A stretch of 63,514 bases of DNA from Bacteroidales bacterium (GTDB lineage: Bacteria; Bacteroidota; Bacteroidia; Bacteroidales; JAIOZK01): assembly GCA_021740625.1 (NCBI GenBank), contig JAIOZK010000024.1, forward strand, positions 1-63,514, in the 5' to 3' direction. Made by a program: the position numbers and the translations under genes. Of this stretch, positions 54,957-63,150 are shown in pieces (positions within the stretch are counted from its first letter, which is position 1; each line of letters starts with the position of its first letter). The notes below the pieces were generated by a model. The model was not told where the DNA came from and searched no databases. It saw only the letters and a program-made list of their open reading frames with translations.

Positions 54957-56753
54957 TTACATCCTTTCCGGAACCGCTATCCCCAGCAGGTCCATTCCGC
55001 TTTTGATCACTTTGCCAGTCATTTCTGAGAGTCCCAGACGGAAAAGCAGTTTTTCTTCATCCTCCTCCCGCAGCACGGGAGTATCCTGATAAAAACCATT
55101 GTATTCTTTTACCAGCTCATAAATATAATTGGCCAGTTGGGCCGGGCTGTATGCTTCCGCTGCCAGGCGGATCACTTCCGAAAAATCCTGCAAATTTTTC
55201 ATGATCTGCCTTTCCCTGGGCAGCATTTCCGTGATGGAGCTCTTTTTCGTCAGGTATGGTTTTTTGAAACCCTTTTCCCTGGCTTTTCTTTGCAGTGATT
55301 GTATCCTGGCATAAGTGTACTGGATAAAAGGTCCCGTATGCCCATCAAATTGTATGGATTCATCCGGGTTGAAAAGCATGTTCTTTTTGGGATCCACCTT
55401 CAGGATGAAATACTTCAGAGCGCCCATACCGATCTTTTCAAACAGGGCTTCTGCCTCTTCTTCGGTAAACTCATCAATCTTTCCAAGTTCAGAAGTGATG
55501 GCTTTGGCCGAGTCATGCATCTCGTCCATGAGGTCGTCGGCATCCACCACGGTGCCCTCCCGGGATTTCATCTTGCCGTGGGGCAATTCCACCATGCCAT
55601 AGGAGATATGGTAAATATCATCTGCATAATCTTTCCCGAGTTTTTTCAGCACGATCTTTAAAACATCAAAATGATAATTCTGCTCATTCCCTACGACATA
55701 CAATAGTTTTCCGGGTTTGAAGTCATCGTATCGCAACTGGGCGGTTCCCAGGTCCTGGGTCATGTACACAGAGGTACCATCTGCCCGTATCAGCAATTTT
55801 TCATCCAGTCCTTCATCGGAAAGATCAGCCCAGATGGAGCCGTCTTCCCTCCTTTTCAGGAGTTCCTTACTCAATCCTTCCTCAACGAGTTCCTTGCCCA
55901 GCAGGTAAGTATCAGATTCATAGTAAATCTTATCGAAGGCGATGCCCATGCGTTTATAAGTCTTGTCGAAACCCTTGTAAACCCATGCGTTCATTTTTTC
56001 CCATAGGGCACGCGTTTCTTCATCGCCCTGTTCCCACTTCTTGAGGATCTCACGAGCTTCTTTCATAAGACCGGACCGGTTTGCAGCTTCTTCCTCAGAA
56101 TAGCCTTCGAGCATTTTCTGTTTGACCTCCAGTTTGTTCTGCTTCTCGAACTGCACATAATAATCGCCCACGAACTTATCACCTTTCTTCTCGGCTTTGG
56201 CAGGCGTCACGCCCTTGCCCCATTTTTCCCAGGCCAGCATGGTCTTGCAGATGTGGATGCCGCGGTCGTTCACCAGGTTGACCTTCTTCACTGCCCTGCC
56301 ACTGGCTTTGATGATCTCCGCCACCGACCAGCCCAGCAGGATATTCCTGACATGTCCCAGGTGCAGCGGCTTGTTGGTGTTGGGGGACGAAAATTCAACC
56401 ACCACGGGATTGTCTTTTTGGATCTTCTCCGCCAGGCCGTAATTCTTTTCCAGCAGACATTGCCGGAGGAACTCCATCCAGTAATCCAGCTCAAAACAAA
56501 TGTTCAGGAAGCCCTTGATAACATTGAAATTCTCTATTTCCTGTATATTCTCTTTCAGATAATTCCCGATCTCCTCTCCGATCTCCTGCGGAGGCTTTTT
56601 TGCCGCTTTTGTAAAAGGAAATACCACGACGGTCAGATCGCCTTCAAACTCCTTGCGTGTTCTCTGGATCTGCACATCTTCGGGTTTTACATCCTGTTGA
56701 TACAAAGCTTTCACAGCCTCTGCAACAGCAACGGCCAGTTTCTGATTCAGCAT
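54957..56753 (-). CDS. argS: Arginyl-tRNA synthetase
   Basis: A complete class I synthetase of 598 residues. The HIGH box is HLGH at 131-134 (PNTNKPLHLGHVRN) and the KMSKS-like box is GKMKSREG near 393-400, the altered form usual in ArgRS. The Add-1 N-terminal domain (VVVFPFTKAAKKPPQEIGE) and the C-terminal anticodon domain are present. It is convergent with the second protease gene, with two bases between the stops. Confidence 0.96.
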   Translation of the reverse strand: MLNQKLAVAVAEAVKALYQQDVKPEDVQIQRTRKEFEGDLTVVVFPFTKAAKKPPQEIGEEIGNYLKENIQEIENFNVIKGFLNICFELDYWMEFLRQCLLEKNYGLAEKIQKDNPVVVEFSSPNTNKPLHLGHVRNILLGWSVAEIIKASGRAVKKVNLVNDRGIHICKTMLAWEKWGKGVTPAKAEKKGDKFVGDYYVQFEKQNKLEVKQKMLEGYSEEEAANRSGLMKEAREILKKWEQGDEETRALWEKMNAWVYKGFDKTYKRMGIAFDKIYYESDTYLLGKELVEEGLSKELLKRREDGSIWADLSDEGLDEKLLIRADGTSVYMTQDLGTAQLRYDDFKPGKLLYVVGNEQNYHFDVLKIVLKKLGKDYADDIYHISYGMVELPHGKMKSREGTVVDADDLMDEMHDSAKAITSELGKIDEFTEEEAEALFEKIGMGALKYFILKVDPKKNMLFNPDESIQFDGHTGPFIQYTYARIQSLQRKAREKGFKKPYLTKKSSITEMLPRERQIMKNLQDFSEVIRLAAEAYSPAQLANYIYELVKEYNGFYQDTPVLREEDEEKLLFRLGLSEMTGKVIKSGMDLLGIAVPERM

Positions 56754-56769
56754 GAGCGAATGTTTTTTG

Positions 56770-56777
56770 CAAAGATA
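56770..56777 (-). promoter_or_regulatory. Candidate -7 element for argS
   Basis: On the minus strand this reads TATCTTTG, fitting TAnnTTTG, 16 bases upstream of the argS ATG. Confidence 0.4.
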
Positions 56778-56997
56778 AGAGAAAGCGGGGTAATATGGGA
56801 TATATTGATAAGTGCGATTCCCTCAAGCTGTATTCTATGAAAAATAATTGCCGAATCCTGCGACATTTTAATCCTGAAAGGTATTAATCTAAAAAAATCT
56901 GTAACGAATTCACAATTGTGTTATTAGATATTGAGGTCATTTGCAAAAATCAGATCAAAAAAAATGGAAAGTAATCATTAATCAAAAATCATTCAAA

Positions 56998-57498
56998 ATG
57001 AAAAAATCACTACTTAGTTTAGTCGTTCTTTTTCTTTCAGGATTACTGAACATTCACGCACAATGCGATTCTGTTGGTATTTACCTATAAAACCGAATTG
57101 CATGCTGAAATGGGCTATTACAAGCAGGGTAAAGTCAAGGCAGCCCACGAGATCATCAGGAGCTTGCTGAACACAATTATTATGAGGACATGCTGGAGAT
57201 CATGATAGACCTGGCAGACAAAGGACTGGATGTAAGCCAACTCGACAGTACACAATTGCAAAGAGTTAAAAACATTGCCGACAGCAGCTTTGATGTTGCA
57301 AGTACACAGGCCAGGGCCATTCTGAACTATGCTTACGACTATCATTACTGCGATTGCCTTAGTGTTAGCGATACCCTTGGTTTCAAGGAAACGATTGCAG
57401 AAATCCAGCATACTGATATCCATGAAGAGGACTTTTGTGTTTTCGTAGAACCGAACCCGGCAAAAGACCGTATTACTTTTGTGTATGCATTGGAGTAA
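56998..57498 (+). pseudogene. Frameshifted remnant of a small secreted T9SS-type protein
   Basis: An ATG at 56998 opens a clean signal peptide (MKKSLLSLVVLFLSGLLNIHAQ) that stops at 57090. Homologous-looking sequence continues in a second frame (VFTYKTELHAEMGYYKQGK) and then, after another shift, in a third (EHNYYEDMLEIMIDLADKGLD through about 57430). It ends with VEPNPAKDRITFVYALE, the beginning of a T9SS C-terminal domain that then breaks off at a stop. Two frameshifts and the truncated sorting domain show a decayed gene. Confidence 0.7.
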
Positions 57499-58164
57499 AC
57501 CGAAAAAGCAGGGGCTATTGCAAATCGTAAAATCTTAGTTATGAATTCATGGTCCTTTGTCAATATAAAATTGTTCGTTTTACATTCGAGACAGGTACAA
57601 AGGCTTGGATGATTTCTTAAAACAAGGAATTTGTTAACCGCAAAGGAGGCATCAGCGGATTATCTTCTCTACGGTCCTTTGCGCCTTCTCTGCGTAACTG
57701 CGCGTAGCAGCTCACTTCGGATTCTCCAGAGAAATGTAAACAGGAGGTTTGTAAAAACCCTTAAGAAGTTATTACGCAGAGTTGCGCGGTGGGTTCGCTA
57801 AGTTGAGAGATATGTGGATCCTTCGGTGCCGGTCAACCTCATATACCACGATATCGAATACCTGAACCAGGAGATCGAAAACGGAAGAGGAAAGGCTTTT
57901 CAGGCTGCTGAAAAAAGCATACATTGATCCACTACATAAAATGGATTATTCTGCTGAATAAAAAGTTTTATATTTGACAGACCAATGCAAACCGCATGAC
58001 TCCTGACAACAACAAACAGCATTCAAATTCAAAAAATATAAAAGTTAATAAAGGTGAATATAATTAGCTGGAGGAAGTAAATATGAGGGTAAAAAATGTA
58101 TTTATAAACGATTTGTGCCGCATGCAAACAGACCGATATGCTAATAAAATAAGATAAAAGAAAA
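57499..58164. other. Degraded intergenic region with a possible gene fragment
   Basis: No intact gene is seen in these 666 bases. Around 57640-57800 lie complementary motifs of the CTCTGCGTAACTGCGCG / CGCAGAGTTGCGCG kind, a common low-value intergenic repeat. From about 57820 to 57960 two overlapping frames give NLIYHDIEYLNQEIENG and, after a shift, RLFRLLKKAYIDPLHKMDYSAE, which looks like the C-terminal remnant of a helical protein. The last 200 bases are very AT-rich. Confidence 0.45.
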
Positions 58165-58452
58165 GTGAAAAATAAAAAGAAGAAAAAGATTCATAGAGAT
58201 AAGAACGGTCGAGAATTCATAAAGGAAACTTACTTTGTTGGTGGAAAAATGAAACACGATAGAGTTTATTTAATTGATGGTATTCCTGTAAATGAATTTT
58301 ACGAGAAAAATGCGACTGACTTGGATTTCTTTTTGAATGGAGACTATGAGTTAATGAGTAGCGAAAAAGACTCTGATATTCATTTTAAAGCGCAAAACAA
58401 TAAAAAAATTGATTCTCGTGACAATGAGGAATTAGAAGATTTACCATTTTAA
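58165..58452 (+). CDS. Small AT-rich orphan protein
   Basis: A 95-residue frame from GTG at 58165 with a lysine-rich start (KNKKKKKIHRDKNG), a strand-like middle (FIKETYFVGGKMKHDRVYLIDG) and an acidic end (DSRDNEELEDLPF). Base use is strikingly AT-rich compared with the genes to the left. I do not recognise a family. It could be an acquired or fast-evolving gene; an entirely spurious frame is possible but the composition looks coding. Confidence 0.5.
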   Translation: MKNKKKKKIHRDKNGREFIKETYFVGGKMKHDRVYLIDGIPVNEFYEKNATDLDFFLNGDYELMSSEKDSDIHFKAQNNKKIDSRDNEELEDLPF

Positions 58453-58532
58453 ACTCGAACATCATTGTTTGATTCAGGGTTGAACTTAAGAACTTTAATG
58501 CTTCAAAAATCGACAATCATATTTTTAATCAG

Positions 58533-58540
58533 TATCTTTG
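58533..58540 (+). promoter_or_regulatory. Candidate -7 element for the toxin-antitoxin pair
   Basis: TATCTTTG fits TAnnTTTG and ends 16 bases before the antitoxin ATG. Confidence 0.42.
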
Positions 58541-58556
58541 TCTGAAACGATTTGAT

Positions 58557-58784
58557 ATGGAACTTACAATTAATATAAAGGAGCAGAGTAAAATTGCTGC
58601 ATTTCTTAATCTGATTAAAAAAATTGATTACATTGAGATTGTTAATGTGAAAGAAGATTTGCATGAACTTCCAACCGAACATAAAGATTTACTTGATAAA
58701 AGGATGCAAAGAATAGAAAATGGTGAGGCAACTTTTAAAAAATGGGACTTGATTAAAAAGAAATATGAAGACAAAGCCGTTTAG
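58557..58784 (+). CDS. Putative antitoxin of a ParE/RelE-type system
   Basis: A 75-residue protein with a short beta-like start (LTINIKEQSKIAAFLNLIKK) and a helical C-terminus (LPTEHKDLLDKRMQRIENGEATFKKW), of the addiction-module antitoxin kind. Its gene overlaps the toxin gene by 20 bases, the usual order and coupling of such pairs. It should neutralise the toxin and autoregulate the operon (family knowledge). Confidence 0.78.
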   Translation: MELTINIKEQSKIAAFLNLIKKIDYIEIVNVKEDLHELPTEHKDLLDKRMQRIENGEATFKKWDLIKKKYEDKAV

Positions 58785-59070
58785 TATTGAGTTATCAGAC
58801 GAGGCAGAAGTTGACTTTGATAAATCATACGAATTTTATTTCGAAGATAGCCCTAAAGTTGCAGACACATTCTTTAAGCAAATTAACATTGGGTTTGAGA
58901 ATATCAAGCAAAATCCAAAATCCTTTCCAATTGCTTACAAATCCGTGAGAAAATATATCGTAAAAAAGTTTCCCTTTGTGATATACTACCGAATTGTTGA
59001 TACAATAATACAGATAGTTGCAATTTTCCATACAAGCAGAAATCCTGAAATATGGAATGAACGTATATAA
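58765..59070 (+). CDS. ParE/RelE-superfamily toxin
   Basis: A 101-residue protein matching the plasmid stabilisation/ParE fold: FSIELSDEAEVDFDKSYEFY, PKSFPIAYKSVRKYIVKKFPFVIYY and the closing IIQIVAIFHTSRNPEIW. Members either block DNA gyrase or cleave mRNA on the ribosome; the sequence does not decide which. It lies in the degraded accessory region, consistent with a mobile origin. Confidence 0.85.
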   Translation: MKTKPFSIELSDEAEVDFDKSYEFYFEDSPKVADTFFKQINIGFENIKQNPKSFPIAYKSVRKYIVKKFPFVIYYRIVDTIIQIVAIFHTSRNPEIWNERI

Positions 59071-59178
59071 AACACGACGGCACAACACACGGTAAATGTC
59101 ATTTGGCAGGGCTTGTAAGACGATCCTTGGTTTCATTTAACTAGGTTTGTTGCAGATAAAAAAGAATATCAATGTAAA

Positions 59179-59391
59179 ATGCCAAACGGCACTTACCGCG
59201 GGACCAATATGAATAAAGGTAACCTGGTTTTAATTGGTGGATTCAAAGGTGCAGCCAAGCGCATCGACACCATTGCTACGGCAATTACTGGGGGGTTAAC
59301 CACACAATTGGTGGATCTTGATCCGGCATACGCCCCGCCATTTTCAACCGTTTGGGATCCGGTACAAATAGTTTCACGAAGGTTTATCTAA
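59179..59391 (+). pseudogene. C-terminal fragment of an NADH oxidase/CoA-disulfide reductase-type flavoprotein
   Basis: Seventy codons match only the end of the pyridine nucleotide-disulfide oxidoreductase dimerisation domain: AAKRIDTIATAI, then LDPAYAPPFSTVWDPVQIV, the signature of NADH oxidases, NADH peroxidases and CoA-disulfide reductases. The FAD and NAD domains (about 350 residues) are missing. The short stretch between it and the toxin gene carries no remainder of them. It is a deletion remnant. Confidence 0.75.
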
Positions 59392-59405
59392 TGTTTTACT
59401 GTTTT

Positions 59406-59421
59406 CAATCAATCAATCAAT
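59406..59421. repeat. Tetranucleotide repeat (CAAT)4 at the transporter start codon
   Basis: Four copies of CAAT run into the ATG at 59420. Slippage here would change the spacing upstream of the start, not the reading frame of the protein. Confidence 0.6.
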
Positions 59422-61617
59422 GAAGAAAGACAAAAAAGAAACCAATAGAGATTCCAGAAAAGTTGGAACCTTTGGAGGTGTATTTACACCTAGTGTACTA
59501 ACAATACTGGGTGTAATTCTCTTCCTGCGTTACGATACCGTGGTGGGTAATGCAGGCTTATGGGGTGCGTTGCTTGTTTTGCTGATTGAAAGGGGTTTAC
59601 AACAATCACAACCTTTTCGTTATCATCCATTGCCACCAATATGAAAGTAAAAGGCGGGGGCTCTTATTTCCTCATAAGCCGCAGTTTAGGGGTTGAATTT
59701 GGTGGTGTGATTGCCGTATTTTTTTACATTGCATTGGCGTTATCTGTTTCGATGTATGTAATTGGCTTTACTGAGGCGCTGTTTTTGGCAATTCCGGAAT
59801 TGAATATTTCTTTTACAATGGCCGCAACCATCACCAATATTGTTGTATTTACTTTTGTTTACATAGGAGCTGGCTGGACTATCAGGGTACAATATTTTAT
59901 TTTGGCAATTGTGCTTGCTGCAATAGGATCGTATTGTTACGGTGCATGGGGTCAAGCATCTGCCGAAATTCTCAGTGAAAATATACAACCCCAATGGACA
60001 GCTGGCCACTCATTAATAACCATTTTTGCGCTATTCTTTCCGGCTGTTACAGGTATTGAAGCGGGTGTTAACATGTCAGGCGATCTTAAAAACCCTTCCC
60101 GGTCAATTCCATTGGGAACATTTTTGGCCATAGGTTTTACATTTATAGTTTATGCAGGTATAGCTGTGCTCATGGCAGCAAGTTCCAGCCGTTCATCGTT
60201 GGTTGGCGAAGCTATGGTTATGCAGAAAATGGCCTGGTTTGGTCCCATCGTTTATGCCGGTGTCATAGCTGCCACCTTGTCGTCGGCATTGGGCAGCATG
60301 ATGGGTGCTCCTCGCATTTTGCAGGCGTTTGCAAAGGATAATATTTTTAAAAGACTAAAGTATTATGCACAGGGAAGCGGCATATCCAACGAACCCCGCA
60401 GAGCCATTGTTATTACTTTTCTTCTTACACAGTCGGGGGTTCTTTTAGGAGATTTGGATACTGTGGCACCAATAATTACGATGTTTTTTCTTTTAACCTA
60501 TGGCACCATCAATCTGGCCAGTTTTTACGAGAGTATTTCAGCAAACATCAGTTTCAGGCCAACTTTTAAGCTTAATCACTGGTCCATCTCTTTGTTGGGA
60601 GCACTTGCAAGCCTTGTCATCATGTTTCTCATCAACTGGATATGGGCTTCAATTGCCATAATTGTGTCTACAGCACTGTTTCTGGGTATTAAGCGTGCAG
60701 AATTGATTGTACAATGGGGCGATGTGTTAAGTGGGTATGCCTTCCGGCGCGCCAGGAATGCTCTATTGGCTCTTGAAAGAGAGAAATATCATCCAAAAAA
60801 CTGGCGACCTTCAATTTTGACTCTTAGTGGCCTCGCAGGAAGCAGAATGCATTTGGTTAAATATGCAAATTTGCTTTCATCGGGGAGAGGTCTTGTATCC
60901 TTAGCACATTTCATCAAAGGCGATTTAGAATCTCTTAGTAAGCGCCGCAAGGAAGGAGAAAAGTTATTACGCGGTTTTATTCGCGATGAAGCCCTGAAAG
61001 CATTTCCTGTGGTAGTGGTTGACGACAATTTAACCTATGGACTGAAAGCAATACTGCAGTGCCATGGAATTGGTGGGTTAAGGCCTAACATACTAATGCT
61101 TGGTTGGAGTGATGACCCGGAAAAAAGAGAATCTTTCTCAGACATAATAAACCTTACCAAGAAAATGGAGATAAGTTGTATGATTCTCAGCTGTAAACAA
61201 AAGGAAAGTTGGGAACATCCTGCGGGCGCCATAAATATATGGTGGACCGACTCAAAGAACGGCGCTATGATGTTGCTAATGGCATATCTTTTAAAAGGCA
61301 ACCGTGAATGGCGCGACAACCCATTACGAATATTGCGCCCCGTGGCTCAAAAGGCTGATGTGGAAAATGTAGAGCAGGAGATGAAAGAGATTTTGCAAGG
61401 TGGACGAATAGAAGCCGAGATTGTTGTTTTACCCACTGATAAACCATTGTATGCAATAAAAGGAGCCATGCCTCCATCTGCTTTGCTCTTTACAGGGTTT
61501 GAACCTGTTGATGACAATAAAGGTACTACCTGGCTATCCTTTATGGAGCAGGTTGTTGATTTACCCGGAGATGTTTTCTTAACTTATAATGCCAGCGATG
61601 TTTCTCTTGAAGATTAA
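59420..61617 (+). pseudogene. SLC12/APC-type transporter interrupted by one frameshift
   Basis: The first frame (59420-59644) encodes the start of a cation-chloride-cotransporter-like APC permease: GTFGGVFTPSVLTILGVILFLRY, VVGNAGLWGALLVLL. At 59588-59598 (GAAAGGGGTTT) the frame breaks. In the other frame TTITTFSLSSIATN leads straight into MKVKGGGSYFLISRSLG at 59641, the next conserved block. The second frame continues for 658 residues with about ten more membrane segments and a cytoplasmic C-terminal domain. Restoring one base in the A/G run would give a complete protein of about 732 residues. This could be a real inactivation or an indel error in the sequence. Confidence 0.85.
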
Positions 61618-61714
61618 TACAATAATTCTCTTAATGCATTTTCTGTTTAATTGAAAACATTCGTATTTTCGTATTGCAAACTAATTTGTATCAAATTTTT
61701 TAAAACTAACAATT

Positions 61715-61993
61715 ATGAGTAATTATCACGAACCAAGTAATGAATTAAGCGAGAAAACGAAATCTCTCACCAGGGCGCTCAATAGTCTGAAAGAAGAAAT
61801 TGAAGCCGTTGACTGGTACAATCAGCGCGTTGATGTAGAAAAAGATGAGGCATTGAAAGGTATCTTGAAGCATAATATGATAGAGGAAATTGAACATGCC
61901 TGCATGACACTTGAATGGTTGCGCCGTAATATGGAAGGGTGGGACGACCATCTCAAAGAATTTATTTTTAAGGAAGGAGAAATTTCACACTAA
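61715..61993 (+). CDS. Encapsulated ferritin-like protein (EncFtn family)
   Basis: A 92-residue two-helix protein. From YHEP through WDDHL it follows the EncFtn of Rhodospirillum rubrum as I recall it: EEIEAVDWYNQRV in helix 1, HNMIEEIEHACMTLEWLRRN in helix 2. The iron ligands correspond to Glu28, Glu58 and His61. EncFtn dimers of dimers form a ring that oxidises ferrous iron inside encapsulin shells. Here the C-terminal encapsulin-targeting peptide is missing: the protein ends at EGEISH, and no shell gene lies in the window. It is followed after ten bases by a patatin gene and preceded by a transporter. Confidence 0.88.
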   Translation: MSNYHEPSNELSEKTKSLTRALNSLKEEIEAVDWYNQRVDVEKDEALKGILKHNMIEEIEHACMTLEWLRRNMEGWDDHLKEFIFKEGEISH

Positions 61994-62003
61994 GCATTTA
62001 AGT

Positions 62004-62753
62004 ATGAAGAAAACAGGTTTGTCACTTGGAGGAGGCGTCGTATTAGGTGCCGCCCATGTTGGCACATTAAGAGCAATTGATGAATTTGACATGGAAATAA
62101 ACTATGTTGCCGGCACAAGTATAGGAGCTTTCGTTGCCGCATTTTTTGCGTTTGGTAAAAACTGGAAAGAAATAAAAAAAATTGCTTCGGAACTAAAGTG
62201 GATTGATATTACAGGAATTTCTTTATCTCGATATGGTTTACTTTCTAATGAAAAATTAGGTGAACTAATTATTAAACACCTTGGCAATAAAAACATTGAA
62301 GATGCTGATATACCTTTGGCAATAGTTGCTACTGATGTTACCAGTGGTGAGAAAGTAATTTTAGATAAAGGTAGTCTTGCCGATGCGGTGATGGCAAGTA
62401 CTTGTATCCCCGGTATTTTTAAACCAGTCGAAATCAATGCAAAAATGCTTGTGGATGGAGGAATTGTTGAAAATGTACCCATAAATACAACTATGAAAAT
62501 GGGTGCTGAATATGTAATTGGGGTAGATTTAAACTCTAAACATAAATACGACAAACCTGACAACATACTTGATGTTATTATGAACAGCTTTCATTTCCTC
62601 ATGCAGCAATCGGATAAATTACAAACAAAAGATGCTGACTTATTAATTAAACCGGATTTAAGTTCATTCAACAGGTCTGATATAAATCAAATTGACGACC
62701 TGATTGAAAAGGGATATGAAGATTCAAGGAAAGTATTGAAAGAAGAATTTTAA
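62004..62753 (+). CDS. Patatin-like phospholipase
   Basis: A 249-residue bacterial patatin with the complete signature: oxyanion GGGVVLGAAHVG (9-20), nucleophile elbow GTSIG with Ser39, and the DGG motif with Asp151 (VDGGIVENVP). It hydrolyses acyl chains from lipids through a Ser-Asp dyad. It belongs to the short RssA/YchK-like group. The ATG at 62004 is chosen; the longer frame would overlap the EncFtn gene. No signal peptide, so it acts in the cytoplasm or at the inner leaflet. Confidence 0.9.
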   Translation: MKKTGLSLGGGVVLGAAHVGTLRAIDEFDMEINYVAGTSIGAFVAAFFAFGKNWKEIKKIASELKWIDITGISLSRYGLLSNEKLGELIIKHLGNKNIEDADIPLAIVATDVTSGEKVILDKGSLADAVMASTCIPGIFKPVEINAKMLVDGGIVENVPINTTMKMGAEYVIGVDLNSKHKYDKPDNILDVIMNSFHFLMQQSDKLQTKDADLLIKPDLSSFNRSDINQIDDLIEKGYEDSRKVLKEEF

Positions 62754-62803
62754 AGAGGATGCCGAAAATCTTTTAAGAGTAGGCTTTTATAAAACTTATT
62801 ACA

Positions 62804-63085
62804 ATGAACAAAGAAGAATATAAAGCAAAAGCAAACCAGAGAATTGACGAGATTTCTGCGAAAATTAATGAATTAAAAGCAAAAAAAGAATCCGTTAAAC
62901 AAGATGGAAAGGACGAATATGAAGAGTCCATAAATGAATTGGAAACCAAAAAAGCTGATTTACAATCAAAATATGATGATTTAATGAATGCTACGGATGA
63001 AAAATGGGAAGAGGCGAAAAATGCCTTTTCTTCAGCAGCAGATTCATTTAAAGATGGATTTTCAAAAATTTCATCGCTTTTTTAG
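62804..63085 (+). CDS. Small coiled-coil protein
   Basis: A 93-residue highly charged helical protein (INELKAKKESVKQDG, INELETKKADLQSKYDDLM) with an amphipathic C-terminus (FSSAADSFKDGFSKISSLF). It resembles small stress-related or membrane-binding coiled-coil proteins; no specific function can be given. It lies 50 bases after the patatin gene and is followed by a hairpin. Confidence 0.75.
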   Translation: MNKEEYKAKANQRIDEISAKINELKAKKESVKQDGKDEYEESINELETKKADLQSKYDDLMNATDEKWEEAKNAFSSAADSFKDGFSKISSLF

Positions 63086-63092
63086 ATTTCCC

Positions 63093-63123
63093 GGAGCAAG
63101 AGGATGTTTTATCCTCTTGCTCC
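63093..63123. terminator. Strong hairpin after the coiled-coil gene
   Basis: GGAGCAAGAGGAT (63093-63105) is perfectly complementary to ATCCTCTTGCTCC (63111-63123) with a five-base loop. It is followed by TGATTTAAC, not a full T-run, so it may terminate weakly or protect the mRNA end. Confidence 0.7.
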
Positions 63124-63150
63124 TGATTTAACTTGAATTAGTTTCTTGAC

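Noticed and set aside
57640-57800. Possible rRNA or tRNA fragment near the CTCTGCGTAACTGCGCG motifs
   Set aside because: No cloverleaf or conserved rRNA sequence could be found; it resembles a common intergenic repeat.
59406-59421. (CAAT)4 as a phase-variation switch of the transporter
   Set aside because: The repeat lies before the start codon, so slippage would not shift the frame, and four copies are few for variation.
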